Assembly: GCA_036897095.1 (NCBI GenBank)
Contig: JAYMSP010000585.1
Location: forward strand, 1 to 46,287
Source: Plantago elongata
Lineage: Eukaryota; Streptophyta; Magnoliopsida; Lamiales; Plantaginaceae
Reading direction: 5' to 3'
DNA length: 46,287 nucleotides
In this document: one piece after another, positions 34,347 through 45,480 of the stretch
Numbering within the stretch: the stretch's first letter is position 1
Layout: each line of letters starts with the position of its first letter
Translations under genes and position numbers: made by a program
The notes under the pieces: generated by a model
Told to the model about the DNA's origin: nothing
What the model saw: the letters and a program-made list of their open reading frames with translations, nothing else
Database searches by the model: none

Positions 34347-35985
34347 ATGGCAAGACCTAGAAGATTAGCTCGGATTGCTTCACCTCCGGCTAGAACTCAT
34401 GTGAAATGTCCCTGAGGTAGACCTCCCACACGGAAAATCGCAACAACTCGGAGCACCACTCATGCTGAGTGGATCCGACCCAGTGATGGGCATACCGCTA
34501 CTGCTTCCTCACAAGAGGCTCCTCCGGATATTACCAAAAGACACCAAGCTCCTCCGTCCCAGTAACCTCGCGAAGTGCACCGACCGCCAATAGGGAGGAA
34601 TTTCACTCTGTCGAATGGAACTTTCATATCTCCGTATGAGTTCGGGATGAACGATAACTAGTTCGGACAGTTACTGAATGTCATCCAGGGATGTCTTGGT
34701 TCGAACAATGTCTAGCCAACACCTCCTCAACAACTGCTCCAGAACCAGTCGAGCTTGCGCAATCAAGGTTTGAGAGGAGACCAGTGAGGGAAAGGATTGG
34801 AGAAGTCATCCGAGATAATGACCTCTGTCATATGATCAATCAGATAACAAACTCTCGTGGTCAGCAAGAAAGGAGTTTCGTAAGAGCAAGAGCCGAACCA
34901 GCCAGGACAGACCAGATAACTTCAAATTCGAGGAGAGAGTGTTGTTGAGATCCGAGTAGAACATGTGTCCGGAACTATATTAGATCAGAGAACACCCGAA
35001 CAAATCTTTATCCAACAGAAGGCATTGAAAACTGAAATGGCCAAGCTCAGCAAGATGGTGAATGCACATAAGAAGGTAATGTACAGAGTCCCGAACCCAT
35101 TGAGCGCTTCAATCCGAAGAGAGAAGAAGCCTCAGGAATGTACCATTCCGAATCTTGAGCGTTATTATGAAGATAGTTGTCCTGCAACCTATCTGACTCG
35201 TTACAAGTCCAAGATGGATATCAACTGAGTGATTGATAACCTTAAGGCACTCAATTTCTCCACCACTCTCTTCGGAGAGGCTATGGACTATTGGACTAGC
35301 TTGCCTTTCGGATTCGTCAAATCTTTTGATGATGTATCCGCACTCTTTTAAAGAGATTCCAAAAGTCTAAGAGAAGGAAAAGATCAGTGGAACACTTGGT
35401 CGGCATCATTCAATCCGAGAATGAAGATCTTCGGACCTTCTTGGACAGGTTCAATTCAGAGGTTCGACAAGTAGAGGCACATAACATTAAGGAACGGGTC
35501 CGTCACCTATATGCCAATACCAGCAATCATGACCTCCGGAAGAAGCTATTCAAGGAGGAGATTTTGAATGAGAAGCAATTAGAAGACATTTATGATCATG
35601 TCTTGTATGGGGTGGAGTTCTGGAGGAACGTCCCCATTAGAGTCGGACAGAAGATAGCTAAGGAGCTAGTAAGCAAGAGGCTCCTAAAACTTGGAAATCC
35701 GACTCAAGGAAAGATACCCGTGGGAAGCATGAGTCCCGAAGGGAGCGTACCCCTCCAAGGAGATATGCTGAGTACACTAGCTTGAACCGTCCGAGAGAAG
35801 AAATTATGTCAATAATGATAGAGAAGAACATTGATATTCAGTGGCCTAGACCCTTCTTTAACAATAGAAAGGGTAAGGAAGCAAAGGCCTATTGTGCTTT
35901 TCATAAACAAACTGGGCATCCGACTGAGAAATGCATCCAAGTTAAGACTGAGATTGAGACATTGATCCGGAGTGGGCAATTGTAG
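34347..35985 (+). pseudogene. gag of the Tat element (broken)
   Basis: Starts at ATG 34347 (MARPRRLARIASPPARTHVK) and hits a stop soon after. Later pieces show the retrotransposon gag fold: 'YLTRYKSKMDIN', 'GEAMDYWTSLPFGFVKSFDD' and 'RTFLDRFNSEVRQVEAHNIK'. It ends with a knuckle-like YCAFHKQTGHPTEKC (about 35889..35933). At least four stops or shifts lie between. The product would form the particle that packages element RNA. It is non-functional here. Confidence 0.8.
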
Positions 35986-36051
35986 GACCCGTACTTCAAA
36001 GGAGAACAGAGCCTACCAGGGAGGGATGATAGGAGCCCGAGATCCAAATCC

Positions 36052-36640
36052 GTGACACTCCCACCTCCTCCTAAGAACACTCCACCTCCAGAAGCAAGAA
36101 AATATGATGACTATCCGGAAGACATGGACTATGAGAATTTGCCCTACAGTGGAGTCATTAACGCTATAGCCGAAGGGCCGAGTCGAGGAGATAGTCGAAA
36201 TGCTAGGGAGAGAACTGCCCAAGATATAAGGAATGGTGAGTTGTTTCGTATTCCAGTACCTGCAAGAGGATCCAATGTAATTTCCTTTGATGATAGAGAA
36301 TTACCGCCCCCGACACCCGGTGGAGGGGATACTTGACCCCCCAACGTTCCCTTAGTAGTCTCAATGGTCATTGCTATGTACAAAGTGAACAAGGTTTTGG
36401 TAGATCCGGGGAGTTCCTAGGATATCATCTCCAAGCGAACCGTTGACCAAATGAATTTGGGAGACATTGAGTACGGTAGGGTGAACACTTCACTGTCCGG
36501 GTTTGCAGAAGCGAGTCACACCCATCGGAACCATTAAGCTACAAGTGTCAATGGGAACCTCTCTAAAGGAGAGTGATTCGGACTTTATTGTTCCTAGTGG
36601 TGGATAAGGCATTCAACTATAATGTTATCTTCGGACGACC
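36052..36640 (+). pseudogene. Aspartic protease region of the Tat element (broken)
   Basis: VISFDDRELPPPTPGGGD precedes a stop. Then come MVIAMYKVNKVLVDPGSS, where the catalytic D-S/T-G is changed to DPG, and, after shifts, VVDKAFNYNVIFGRPGFN (the NxILGRPxL-type motif). Stops at about 36336 and 36420 and the altered active site make it inactive. The family normally cleaves the gag-pol polyprotein. Confidence 0.75.
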
Positions 36641-37021
36641 AGGTTTTAATCAATTTCGAGCCATCTCGTCTCCATTACACAATCGAGTCAAATTCCCCAC
36701 TCCTTATGGGGTCGGAGAGGAACTAGGCAATAGACGAGAAGCTTGGGAATGTTATATACTATCTACAAACATAGCCGTCAATTCGGTATTTGCGATTTCT
36801 AAGGTTCCGAACCCAGCACAACATCCGAAGACTGAAATTGGGGTAGGAGCATTGGATCACAAGTTCCCCAAGTTTGTCCGGATCGAGCCTCATGAGACCC
36901 TCAAAGAAATCCAGATCATTGGGGGGAATCCGGTCAAAAAGACCAGGATTGGTACGGAAATGAACTTAGAGGTGAAACTGAACTTGATAGCCTGTCTAAA
37001 GAAGAATTCAAATATCTTTGT

Positions 37022-38364
37022 CTAGAGTACATATGATCTCAAAGGGATAGACCCGATGGTAGTTGTTCACCGTCTGAACATGGATCCCACGGTCAAGCAT
37101 ATCCGACGAAAGAGAAAGGACTTTGGTCCGATCGAAGATGTCATCATTGTTGCAGAAGTGGATAGGCTATCGAAAGCCAGACACATCGAGGAAGTCAGAT
37201 TTTTGAATTGGGTGTGTAATGTTGTCTTAGTCGAGAAATCTCCGAGGAAGTGGCGGATGTGTAATGATTTTACTCGACGCAACAAGTTTTGTCCGAAAGA
37301 TCCGTACCCTTTATCTCGGATTGATAAGCTAGTAGACTCTACAGCCGGATGTGCTTTGCTGAGCTTTATGGATGCCTATCAAGGCTTCTATCAGATTCGG
37401 ATGGCATAAGAGGATGTCCCGAAGACAACTTTCTTTGCGGCAGGTGGAGTATATTGCTTTAAAGTAATGTCATTTGGACTCAAAAATGTGGAGCAACATA
37501 TCAAAGGCTCGTAAACAAAATGTTTAAAGAGGAGCTAGGCAAGACCATGGAGGTCTATGTAGATGACATGTTGGTCAAGAGCAAAACTGAGGAAAGTCAC
37601 ATTGATAATTTGGAGAACTGGTTCTCCATTCTGAGGAAGTACGGGATGAGCTTGAATCTGGACAAATGTACTTTCGGGGTCAAGGGAGGTAAGTTCCTCG
37701 GATACATGGTCACGAAGAGAGGGATTAGTGTCAATCCGGAAATGATCCAAGCAATCATAGACTTACCTCAACCTAAGAATGTCATTGAAGTGCAACAACT
37801 CATCGGAAGGGTCCTATCCCTTAGCAGGTCCATTTTGAGGTCAGTCGAGAAGTATTTACCATTCTTTAAAATACGAGAAAAGGGGATAGATTCGAATGGA
37901 TGAAGGAGTGTGAGGAATCCTTTGAAAGCCTTAAAAACCTACTTACTTTCACCTCCACTCTTGTCCAAACCAATCGAAGGAGAGCCTCTTTATTTGTACT
38001 TGATTGTGACAAATGAGGATATGAGTTTCGTGCTAGTCTGGATACAAGGAAATGATCATTTGCACATCTATTATCTGAGCAAGGCTCTTGCAGGACCCGA
38101 ACTGAAGTACCTTCACATTGAAAAGATGGCCTATACATTAGTCCATATGGCCTGAAGACTTAAGCCTTGCTACAAATCCTATCAAGTTATTATCTTGAAC
38201 AATGAGTCACTTAAGCAAGTGATGGGAAGGTTGGAACAATCAGGGAGACTACCAAAGTTGGCCATCGAACTTAGCCAGTACGACATCTCGTACCAGGCTT
38301 TGTCAGCCAAGAAAGCCCAAGTCATAGCCGATTTCCTAGTTGATTTTCCGGAGGAAGGAGACTA
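37022..38364 (+). pseudogene. Reverse transcriptase and RNase H of the Tat element (broken)
   Basis: RT blocks in order: EVRFLNWVCNVVLVEKSPRK, WRMCNDFTRRNKFCPKDPYP, LLSFMDAYQGFYQIRMA (then a stop), and the catalytic YVDD at 37556..37567 followed by MLVKSKTEESHIDNLENW. RNase H follows: ESLKTYLLSPPLLSKPIEGE, then YYLSKALAGPELKYLHIEKM. Stops at about 37022, 37407, 37514, 37901 and 38153 and frame changes disable it. The last part of RNase H is tandemly duplicated (38244..38459). Confidence 0.85.
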
Positions 38365-38459
38365 ACAAAGTGGGCAATCGAACTTAGCGAGTACGACATC
38401 TCGTACCAGGCTCCGTCAGCCAAGAAAGTCGATTTCCTAGTTGATTTTCCGGAGGAAGG
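38244..38459 (+). repeat. Tandem duplication at the end of the RNase H region
   Basis: Unit 1 is 38244..38356 (113 bp) and unit 2 is 38357..38459 (103 bp). Both begin GGAGACTA and end TTTTCCGGAGGAAGG. Unit 2 lacks about 10-12 bp (around 'cccaagtcatag') and differs at a few positions. It adds a stop at 38362. Confidence 0.9.
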
Positions 38460-38869
38460 TACCAAGGACCCGAAACCCACGAGTCTCGAGCTGGTGGATC
38501 CGGTAATTCTGTCCGAAGCACCTATATCCGAATCACTGCCGATAGAAGAAGAAGAGCAAGATCACGAGAATGATCTCTTCAGAGATCAGTGGATGTTTAT
38601 TGTAGAAGACTTGGATATTGTGATGGATGTCGTTTTTTCTGAAGAACCATCTAAAGATGTTCAGATGCAAGAAGAGAATACGACACCCGAAGGAGGCATC
38701 GAGAAACAAATTTCACCGTGGATCTTGCAGGTGGAAAGGATCATCCAACGGTAGACTTGGACGACCGATATTCTAGCTTATCTTAGGAATGATATATTAC
38801 CTTCGAATCCAGTAGAGACCTGAAGAGTTCAATGTCGAGCACCCCAGTACTTCCTACTCGAAGGCGACC

Positions 38870-39962
38870 TTGAGATCCTTCAACAGAATCCATCTGCGCT
38901 GCCTCGGACCACAAGAAGCCCGAACTGTTTTGGAAGAGATACGTAGCGGAAGTTGTGGTAGCCACTCTGGAGGGAAGACTTTGGCACAAAAGATTATCCG
39001 GCAGGGATATTACTGGCCAACAATTGACAAGGATTCAATCTTCTTCAATTTTTGGAAGAAATGCAGTGATTGCCAATTCTACGCCAACATCCTTCATAGG
39101 TCTAGCAATCCAATGATTCCGTCAATCATCTCTTGTCCATTCGATCAGTGGGGCATTGACATTGTAGGACCTTTTCCTCGAGGAGCCCAATAAAAGAAAT
39201 TTCTGATTGTGGCCATATAATACTTCACGAAGTGGATTGAAGCTGAAGTGGCTACCATCACAGAGGCTCGTGTCCGGACCTTTATCTGGAAAAAGCATCA
39301 TTTGCCGCTTCGGACTCCCGAGAATACTTGTCTCGAACAACGGAGCCCAGTTCTCCAGAAACAAGCTTAAGGAATGGTGCAAGTCCTTAAAGATCGAACA
39401 ACACTTCACTTCAGTCGGATACCCCCAAGTCAATGGACAGGTCGAGTCTACCAACTGAACCATTGTTAATATCCTAGAGAAAAGGCTCAAAACTTTTCAA
39501 GGAAGTTGGGTTGAAGACATAGATGGTGTACTCTGGGCACATCGGACTACTCTGAGGACTGCAACTCAGGAAACCCCTTTCTTGTTGGTTTATGGATCCG
39601 AGGCAGGCATTCCCTCGGAGGTCATTGTTGAAACTCAATGGATCCGGCAGTATCAACCCGATAAATGAGGCGACTTGGATCTATGATCTCGAGCTCCTGG
39701 AGGATAAGAGGAATTCTTCCATGACTTATGTCCTCATATATCAAACTTCTATTGCCCAAGCCTACAATAAGAATGTGTGCAACGAGGATCTCCAAGTTGG
39801 AGACTTGGTCTGAAGGAGGGCGGATATCCTTAGCCATGTAGGAAAACTCAAACCTAATTGGGAAGACCCCTATAAAATCATTGGGGTAAGGAACAATGGA
39901 AGCTATGAGCTGGAAGACCTTGAAAGAAGAGTACTCAAGATAACCTGGAATGCAAGTGCTTA
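38870..39962 (+). pseudogene. Integrase of the Tat element (broken, catalytic Asp changed)
   Basis: The zinc-binding part includes KIIRQGYYWPTIDKDS and KKCSDCQFYANILHR. The core has FDQWGIDIVGPFPRG (first Asp), then ILVSNNGAQFSRNKLKEW where the second catalytic Asp (normally VSDNG) is Asn, then GYPQVNGQVESTN with the Glu. The C-terminal GKLKPNWEDPYKIIG is the GPY/F-type module, and no chromodomain follows. Stops at about 39191, 39220, 39456 and 39811 and several frame changes make it dead. The end is TAG at 39960..39962. Confidence 0.85.
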
Positions 39963-40466
39963 GGATGTTGTTGATCATTTTTGTTTTGTCCAAAGTTGTT
40001 CCAAAGGTCATCTTGACCCACCTTTTGTAATTGTGTTTCCGTCAGATCAATACAACTAGCTATTTTTTTTCGAGAATTGATTTCTTTGTTTTTGATTAAT
40101 CACATTTCTCCTCGGATACAGTGTTTCAGGTATGATATAGTCCGAACCAAAAAATGGTTGTTTAAGCAAATAACACAAATCATTAACGGTCGGATGTATC
40201 ATACAACATCCGAATCAAAAAACACTTGCAGAAGATAAAGAGAAATCACAAGGTATGAAAACGAGCATCATAGGAACATCCGAATAAAATAGACGACATT
40301 CATTCCGAGCATAGAAGAGTTGCAAATAACTAATGAGTATTCTAACACAAGTTAAACAATTAGGTTAGAGGGCCGAAGAAACACCATTACCAAGCATTAT
40401 CCGGACCGAAGCAGGAAATTAAAATTATTTGAGTAAAACCAGAATAATGTAAGTAAACAAATTATC
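39963..40466 (+). other. Non-coding spacer of the Tat element between integrase and antisense ORFs
   Basis: Holds TCCGAAC/TCCGAAT-rich sequence like the rest of the element and no reading frame. It may contain signals for the antisense ORF's 3' end. Confidence 0.5.
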
Positions 40467-43400
40467 TTAAGGTCCGAAGACCGTACACTTATAGTGCGCA
40501 TACTCCGCCTTCAGTTGTTCTTCACTCCGGGGCCTGGGAAGTCCTCTCTCCAGTTGTATTCTTCTTGGCTTTATTAGCTTCATGTTTTTCCCCATCTTTT
40601 CCACATACTTCGGGCAATCCTCCATCAGATCTAGCTCCGGATGACCGATGACCAGAGTCAGGATCGTCATCCAGTCACGGTTATGTTCTTGATAGGACTC
40701 GAGGGGAACCAGGACATGTTGCAAAAATGTCTCAGGCACAAACTCCGTAAGATAAGGACCCCCATGGTTGAACTTCGGATCAGCTGTCTCCGAGGCCACC
40801 AGCTCCACAAATTCATCTTTCATCAGCTACGCATCATCCAAGGCCTCTTCGGTGAAGCGAGTTCCATCCAGATTGTTGTAAGAACTCAAGCCCTGGGTCT
40901 ACAGATCGAAATCATCCAGAATCAGTCCCTTCAGTTGGAGCTGGCCTAAGGTAGCCTTGAACCCCTTGCTCAGAGCATTGTCACACGTGCTTTGGAGATA
41001 GGACTTGCAGGAGGTAGAAGCCAGGAAGTCCCGTACAGGTTCAGTCCGAGTCTTTCGGAGATTGAGGAGCATCTTATCTTTGAAGCTTCGGGTCAATTCC
41101 AGAAAATCTGGCAATCCTTTCTCAAGTATTTTGTAATCAGTCCGGACACTAGCCAGATCATGCACTAGATCATTCCGGTTCTCAAACAGCTTCTTCATCT
41201 CCGAGGACACGTTTTGATACTTCTTGTTGTCCTGGACTCTCCCCTCCATCTCCTTCACATTGGTTTCGGACTTGGAGAGTTGATGTCTATCTCGGCTCTT
41301 TCTCCATCCACGATCGTGCAAGTACGGAAAGCAACAGTCATATGCATCGAAGACAGATCCAAAAAGATTAGCTTTGCAATAATTGACAGTAAATCAAGCA
41401 CAGTGTAGGCATTTCGGACGTTTTACCTTACGGTGTGCCTCAACCAGCTCGACTATCCTTGCAATTTCCCCCATGGCAACAATTCGGGTCACCTCAGCCT
41501 CTAAGTCGTCATCCGGGCTGGGGACCTCGATCGCTTTACCCTTCCACTTCTTAGCTGCGGGACTGGACCTCCGGAAGCCCTTTTGGCTCTGGATACTGCC
41601 TTCGTGGCAGAAGATCCGGATGGCTTAACCGATCCGGACCTTATAGGCTTGGGAGACTTTTTGGCATCAGCAGCCTTCCCAGCCGCAGTCTTACCCTACT
41701 TCGGGGTAGGCATCTTCATTGGATCATGGCCATGATAGACTAGCTGAAGATTCTGGTCCTGATAGGTGGCATCATTGATGGGCTCTTCCATTGGCAGGGT
41801 AGTGGAGACTTTGATGGTCCGGGACCAAAGTTTGTCCACAATCTCTTAATCCTGGTGTTCCTTTTGCTTTCTCTTTAATTCTAACAGGGCCGACATAAGG
41901 TACTCGAACCAAAACTCTGCAAGAAAAGTATACCGTTAGATCCGATAAGGTGTGTTCGTAATAATTATGCTTTCACATATTTTGGAGACACTAGACAAGA
42001 AACAAAACAAGCAAGTAAGCATCGGATGTCTATACATCCGGCCCTATCACTAACCAAAGTCATGCTCGCCATGATAACATTTCGCGGTCAATCCGGCCAG
42101 GTAAGGCAACGACTGGCAGATCAACCCTCGGAAGAAATACTTCTGAGTCTGATGATTCTTCCAGAGACCTTGCATCCATCCGGACAAATTCCGCGCCAGA
42201 GTTCGGGTAAAGGGGGTAAGTCTCCTGAGAGAAGACACAAGGAAATACCCACTTCTTTCGACTCGATTCGGGCAGACTAGCCTCTAATGCCGGACGGATG
42301 AAGAAGAATTTCCTCCACAATTCTACTCCGAGTGAGGAGATTGGGTCCTCAAAGAATGCATACCCAGCTCGAACAATGAACGAGTAGAAGTTCGGGTGGG
42401 ACTCACTTGCCTTAATCTCAAACAGCACCCGAAAGTTGGTTGTATTCAGAGAAATCCCCAAATGCTTGCACAAGAAGCCGAAGCACATCAGGTTTGCCAA
42501 GAGAGTTCAGGATGATTTGGTGCAGACTCAACTATAGATCATTGAAGATCTGAAGAAATTGGGGAGCAACGGAAAGTCTCCATCCGCGGTGAAGCGAGAC
42601 TTCATAGACCGCCATACATCCTTCTGGAGGATTGTAGAAGGCATGTTTTGGATCCGGAGTAATCAACTCCAACGATTCTGAGATCTCATACTTGGGCCGG
42701 ATCTCCTTTAACCTTTTGAAGGTTATTTCACTGGCCCTAGTCGGGAGGGTTTCATCCGTATTCAACTCCTCAGAAACGTTCAATATACAAAACATCATCC
42801 TTACTTCTCGGATATTTAATTTCGTGAACCCGATCACTCGAGGTCCCCACATACAACTTGACCATCTTCGTCTTCATCCTCCTCTCCGGCCTCAGCACAC
42901 TTAGCTGGTTCAACACTCTCTTCATCTTCGTCCACACCCTCTTCCTCCTCTTCCTTCGGAACGGCGGCAGGAGGTACTTCAGCAGCCGGAGACTCTTCTT
43001 CATCCAAGTTTATTACCTGAATGGCTCGTATAGGGGTTATTACTCGAATAACATCCTCTGTGCCTGCCTCATCGGCAGCAACCTCCGGAGCCTCATCAAC
43101 AGTATCCTTTACCATATTTAAAAGGGGTTCATGAGGATCCGGGATAAAAGGTAATTGGTAAGGACGAATATGCGTATTATAACCCAAACTATGGCACAAG
43201 AGACCGACCTCGGGCGGAAGACCACCACCATCCGATCTAGAGGCAGTACCGACTTCTCGGATGGTAGTTGTGTGGGTCGCCATTGCCTGGGAATCAGAGG
43301 AACTTGAGTAATCCTGGCAATCTGGATACATGGAACCAGGAACCATAAGGCGATATGGATGACTACTTACCTCTGTCTCCGTTCCTATTTCTATCAGCAC

Positions 43401-43554
43401 CTGTCCTTGTTTTTCCGCAACATCCTCTACCTCAACATCAATTCTTTCTTCAAAATTAATGGAGTATGAAGTGGTATCCGAACTTTAGCCTGGCTCGAAT
43501 CCATAACTGCGACCTTTGGATACATTCTGGCTATCACTATCAGACATCCTAAGG
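40467..43554 (-). pseudogene. Antisense ORF region (aORF) of the Tat element, 'putative gypsy type transposon' protein
   Basis: On - from about 43554 (MSDSDSQNVSKGRSYGFEPG) coding pieces run to 40467. They are an acidic low-complexity part (43400..42834), then LCKHLGISLNTTNFRVLFEI and GVELWRKFFFIRPALEASLP (42500..42060). These resemble the conserved Transposase_28/'putative gypsy type transposon' domain. Next is a long helical, coiled-coil-like part (41321..40899: SEMKKLFENRNDLVHDLASV) and a C-terminal part (40823..40467). Frame changes and stops separate them. Its role in the element's life cycle is not established. It is known from Tat lineages, hence this assignment. Confidence 0.7.
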
Positions 43555-44381
43555 AAGGAAGGAAAGGAACTATGAGTCTAAATGGTCCGAGACGACCTAG
43601 GAAAGTAATACACGGGGATATGTTCATAGGCGTTTATCTTCGAACCCTAGTTCCAGATATTCTTAGTCCTAAATTAGTTCGGAGTTAGTATGCACAATGA
43701 GTCCTCTACGGATTATTCAATTCAACTATTCATATTCCGGGTTTGCAGATATTTCCGAATAAATATGTAAGAACCATGAATTTTATTACGTTGTATCAGA
43801 AATTAATTCGATAATAATATTATTATTTTGAACTAACCACTGACTCCTGACTCAACGCATGTGAGTATGTTGACCGTTAACAACGGGTGAATCTCGGAAA
43901 TTAACGGCCGGTCGTATCCGCCAGTTAATTACGAGTAGTGTTCAAACGTCATTTGATATTACATTAATAAAATAATAAGAATTAAATAATTTTTTTTTTA
44001 TTTTTGATCCTAGTTCAGTTCGTGTCCAATATCGTCCCGGATATTGAATTTGCATTTTTTGAAATTTATTTACAAGCCATTTGGAGTCCAGAAGAAACCA
44101 GGTTTATATAATAGTAAAATACCCATTATACCCCTTCACTTATCTTCTTCTTTCCCCAAATTCTTCCCCCCTTTCCGTCAGTTCAATTCAATCCGCCATC
44201 GACCCGCGCCGTATTCCTTCCCCGTTAAGCAGCCGCCATCACCGACCGCTGCCGCCGCGGGAAAAGACAGGATTGCCCCTCAACGATACGTGGCTGGGAC
44301 GCGTGGCCGGGAGTTGATGCGTGGCGGAACACGTGTCACTGAACGGAGAGATTCAGGCCGAGTGGTCGGTGCCTCCTCGCC

Positions 44382-44389
44382 TATAAATA
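44382..44389 (+). promoter_or_regulatory. TATA box of the right LTR
   Basis: TATAAATA followed by a C-rich, A-poor leader. It occupies the same place as the box at 412..419 of the left, inverted copy. Confidence 0.45.
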
Positions 44390-45360
44390 GGCCGGTCCCC
44401 GCCTTTGTTCCAACACACACCGCACCACCAACCGGAGAAAATTTCAAGCCCTACTCCCACTCTCTTCTCTCGCCCATTCCCACCTCTCACCACCGTCTCT
44501 CACCGCGCCTTCATTTCACCGGATTAGTGTCGTTACTCGCGATCAACTCTGGTTAGTACCCTTCCTTTTCCAATTTTTCTCGAATTGGGATGGGAACAGT
44601 GTAATCAATTATTATCGGTTGAGTCTTCTTGTTGTTGGTTGCCGTCACTGCCTTGCCGGCGTGACGAGCATTGTGTGGTGTGTCGCGTATATGTTGCTCG
44701 TATTAGTTTATCACCGTGCGTTGGAAGGGCTTACTGTGTATGGTTAAGTTATTTTCATATGTTGGACTCAGTATAATGTGTGTTGTGTTCAGTTGTACAT
44801 CGAATTTCGTAATTTAGTTTGGTCATATGCCCATGTACTTTTGTCGACTAAAGATTTAATTCTTGGTATTCCTGTGCAATGCTTGTATTTGTGTTTCCAC
44901 TCCAGTTGATGTTGGTTTGGCATTGGCGAGATTGCAGTGATGCTTTGGTTCTTTGAAACCTGCTGTCCTGCGCTTACCCAGTTTGAATTTATGTGTTTGA
45001 ACTGGACGTGTTATCTTTTGTTATATTGTGCTGTTTACTTAGCTGCTCCAGAACATGTTTAATTGTACATGAGGTTGGTTCCTGAGTTCTGAAATTATGA
45101 ATCCATGAGTACAGTAGGTTTGTTGTGGTGAATGAAATCTACAGAAGGAAACATGTAGTAGTTTATAGAAATACAGCTTGGCAAAATTGGATTTATATAT
45201 ATTGCCACTGAAATTGTTTATACTGAAGTATATGTTTTCTTATTTGGTACATAGGCAATGAACGTTAGAAATCGAAATATGATGATCTATGATATTTGTT
45301 GCATGAGATGATCAATGGAACTTATTTGGTTGAAGGCTCGATTTACTTATGGGATGTATA

Positions 45361-45480
45361 GGCTCTATTTAGCCAAACTAGCTAAAAAGCTAGCTATTAG
45401 CTGGAAAACTGATAAGGTAGCTGATTCTGATAAATGTAGGTGTTTAGCAAATTAGTTGATAACTTCACTACGAGTAAAGT
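45361..45480. repeat. Fragment related to the MITE at 2688
   Basis: GGCTCTATTTAGCCAAACTA followed by AGCTAAAAAGCTAGC and TTAGCTGGAAAACTGA resembles the terminus and subterminal AGCT-rich repeats of 2688..2929. Only one end is clear. Confidence 0.35.

Larger units (their letters stand above)
33590..43765 (+). mobile_element. Decayed Ty3/gypsy retrotransposon, Tat lineage, with antisense ORF region
   Basis: The order is 5' LTR (33590..34285), PBS, gag, protease, reverse transcriptase, RNase H, integrase without chromodomain (to about 39962), then a 3-kb region coding on the opposite strand (43554..40467). An extra antisense ORF between pol and the 3' LTR and a 'GTCGTATGTGG' PBS region are typical of Tat elements (Ogre/Retand/Tat). 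Many stops and frameshifts break gag and pol. No 3' LTR is seen before 43765, where a foreign LTR begins, so the missing part may lie beyond the right edge. Base use (frequent TCCGGA/CCGGA) differs from the AT-rich flanks. Confidence 0.85.

Noticed and set aside
44044..44556. 170-codon + frame as a host gene first exon after a TATA box
   Set aside because: The whole block including TATA and leader recurs inverted at 1..900, so it is best explained as repeated LTR sequence.
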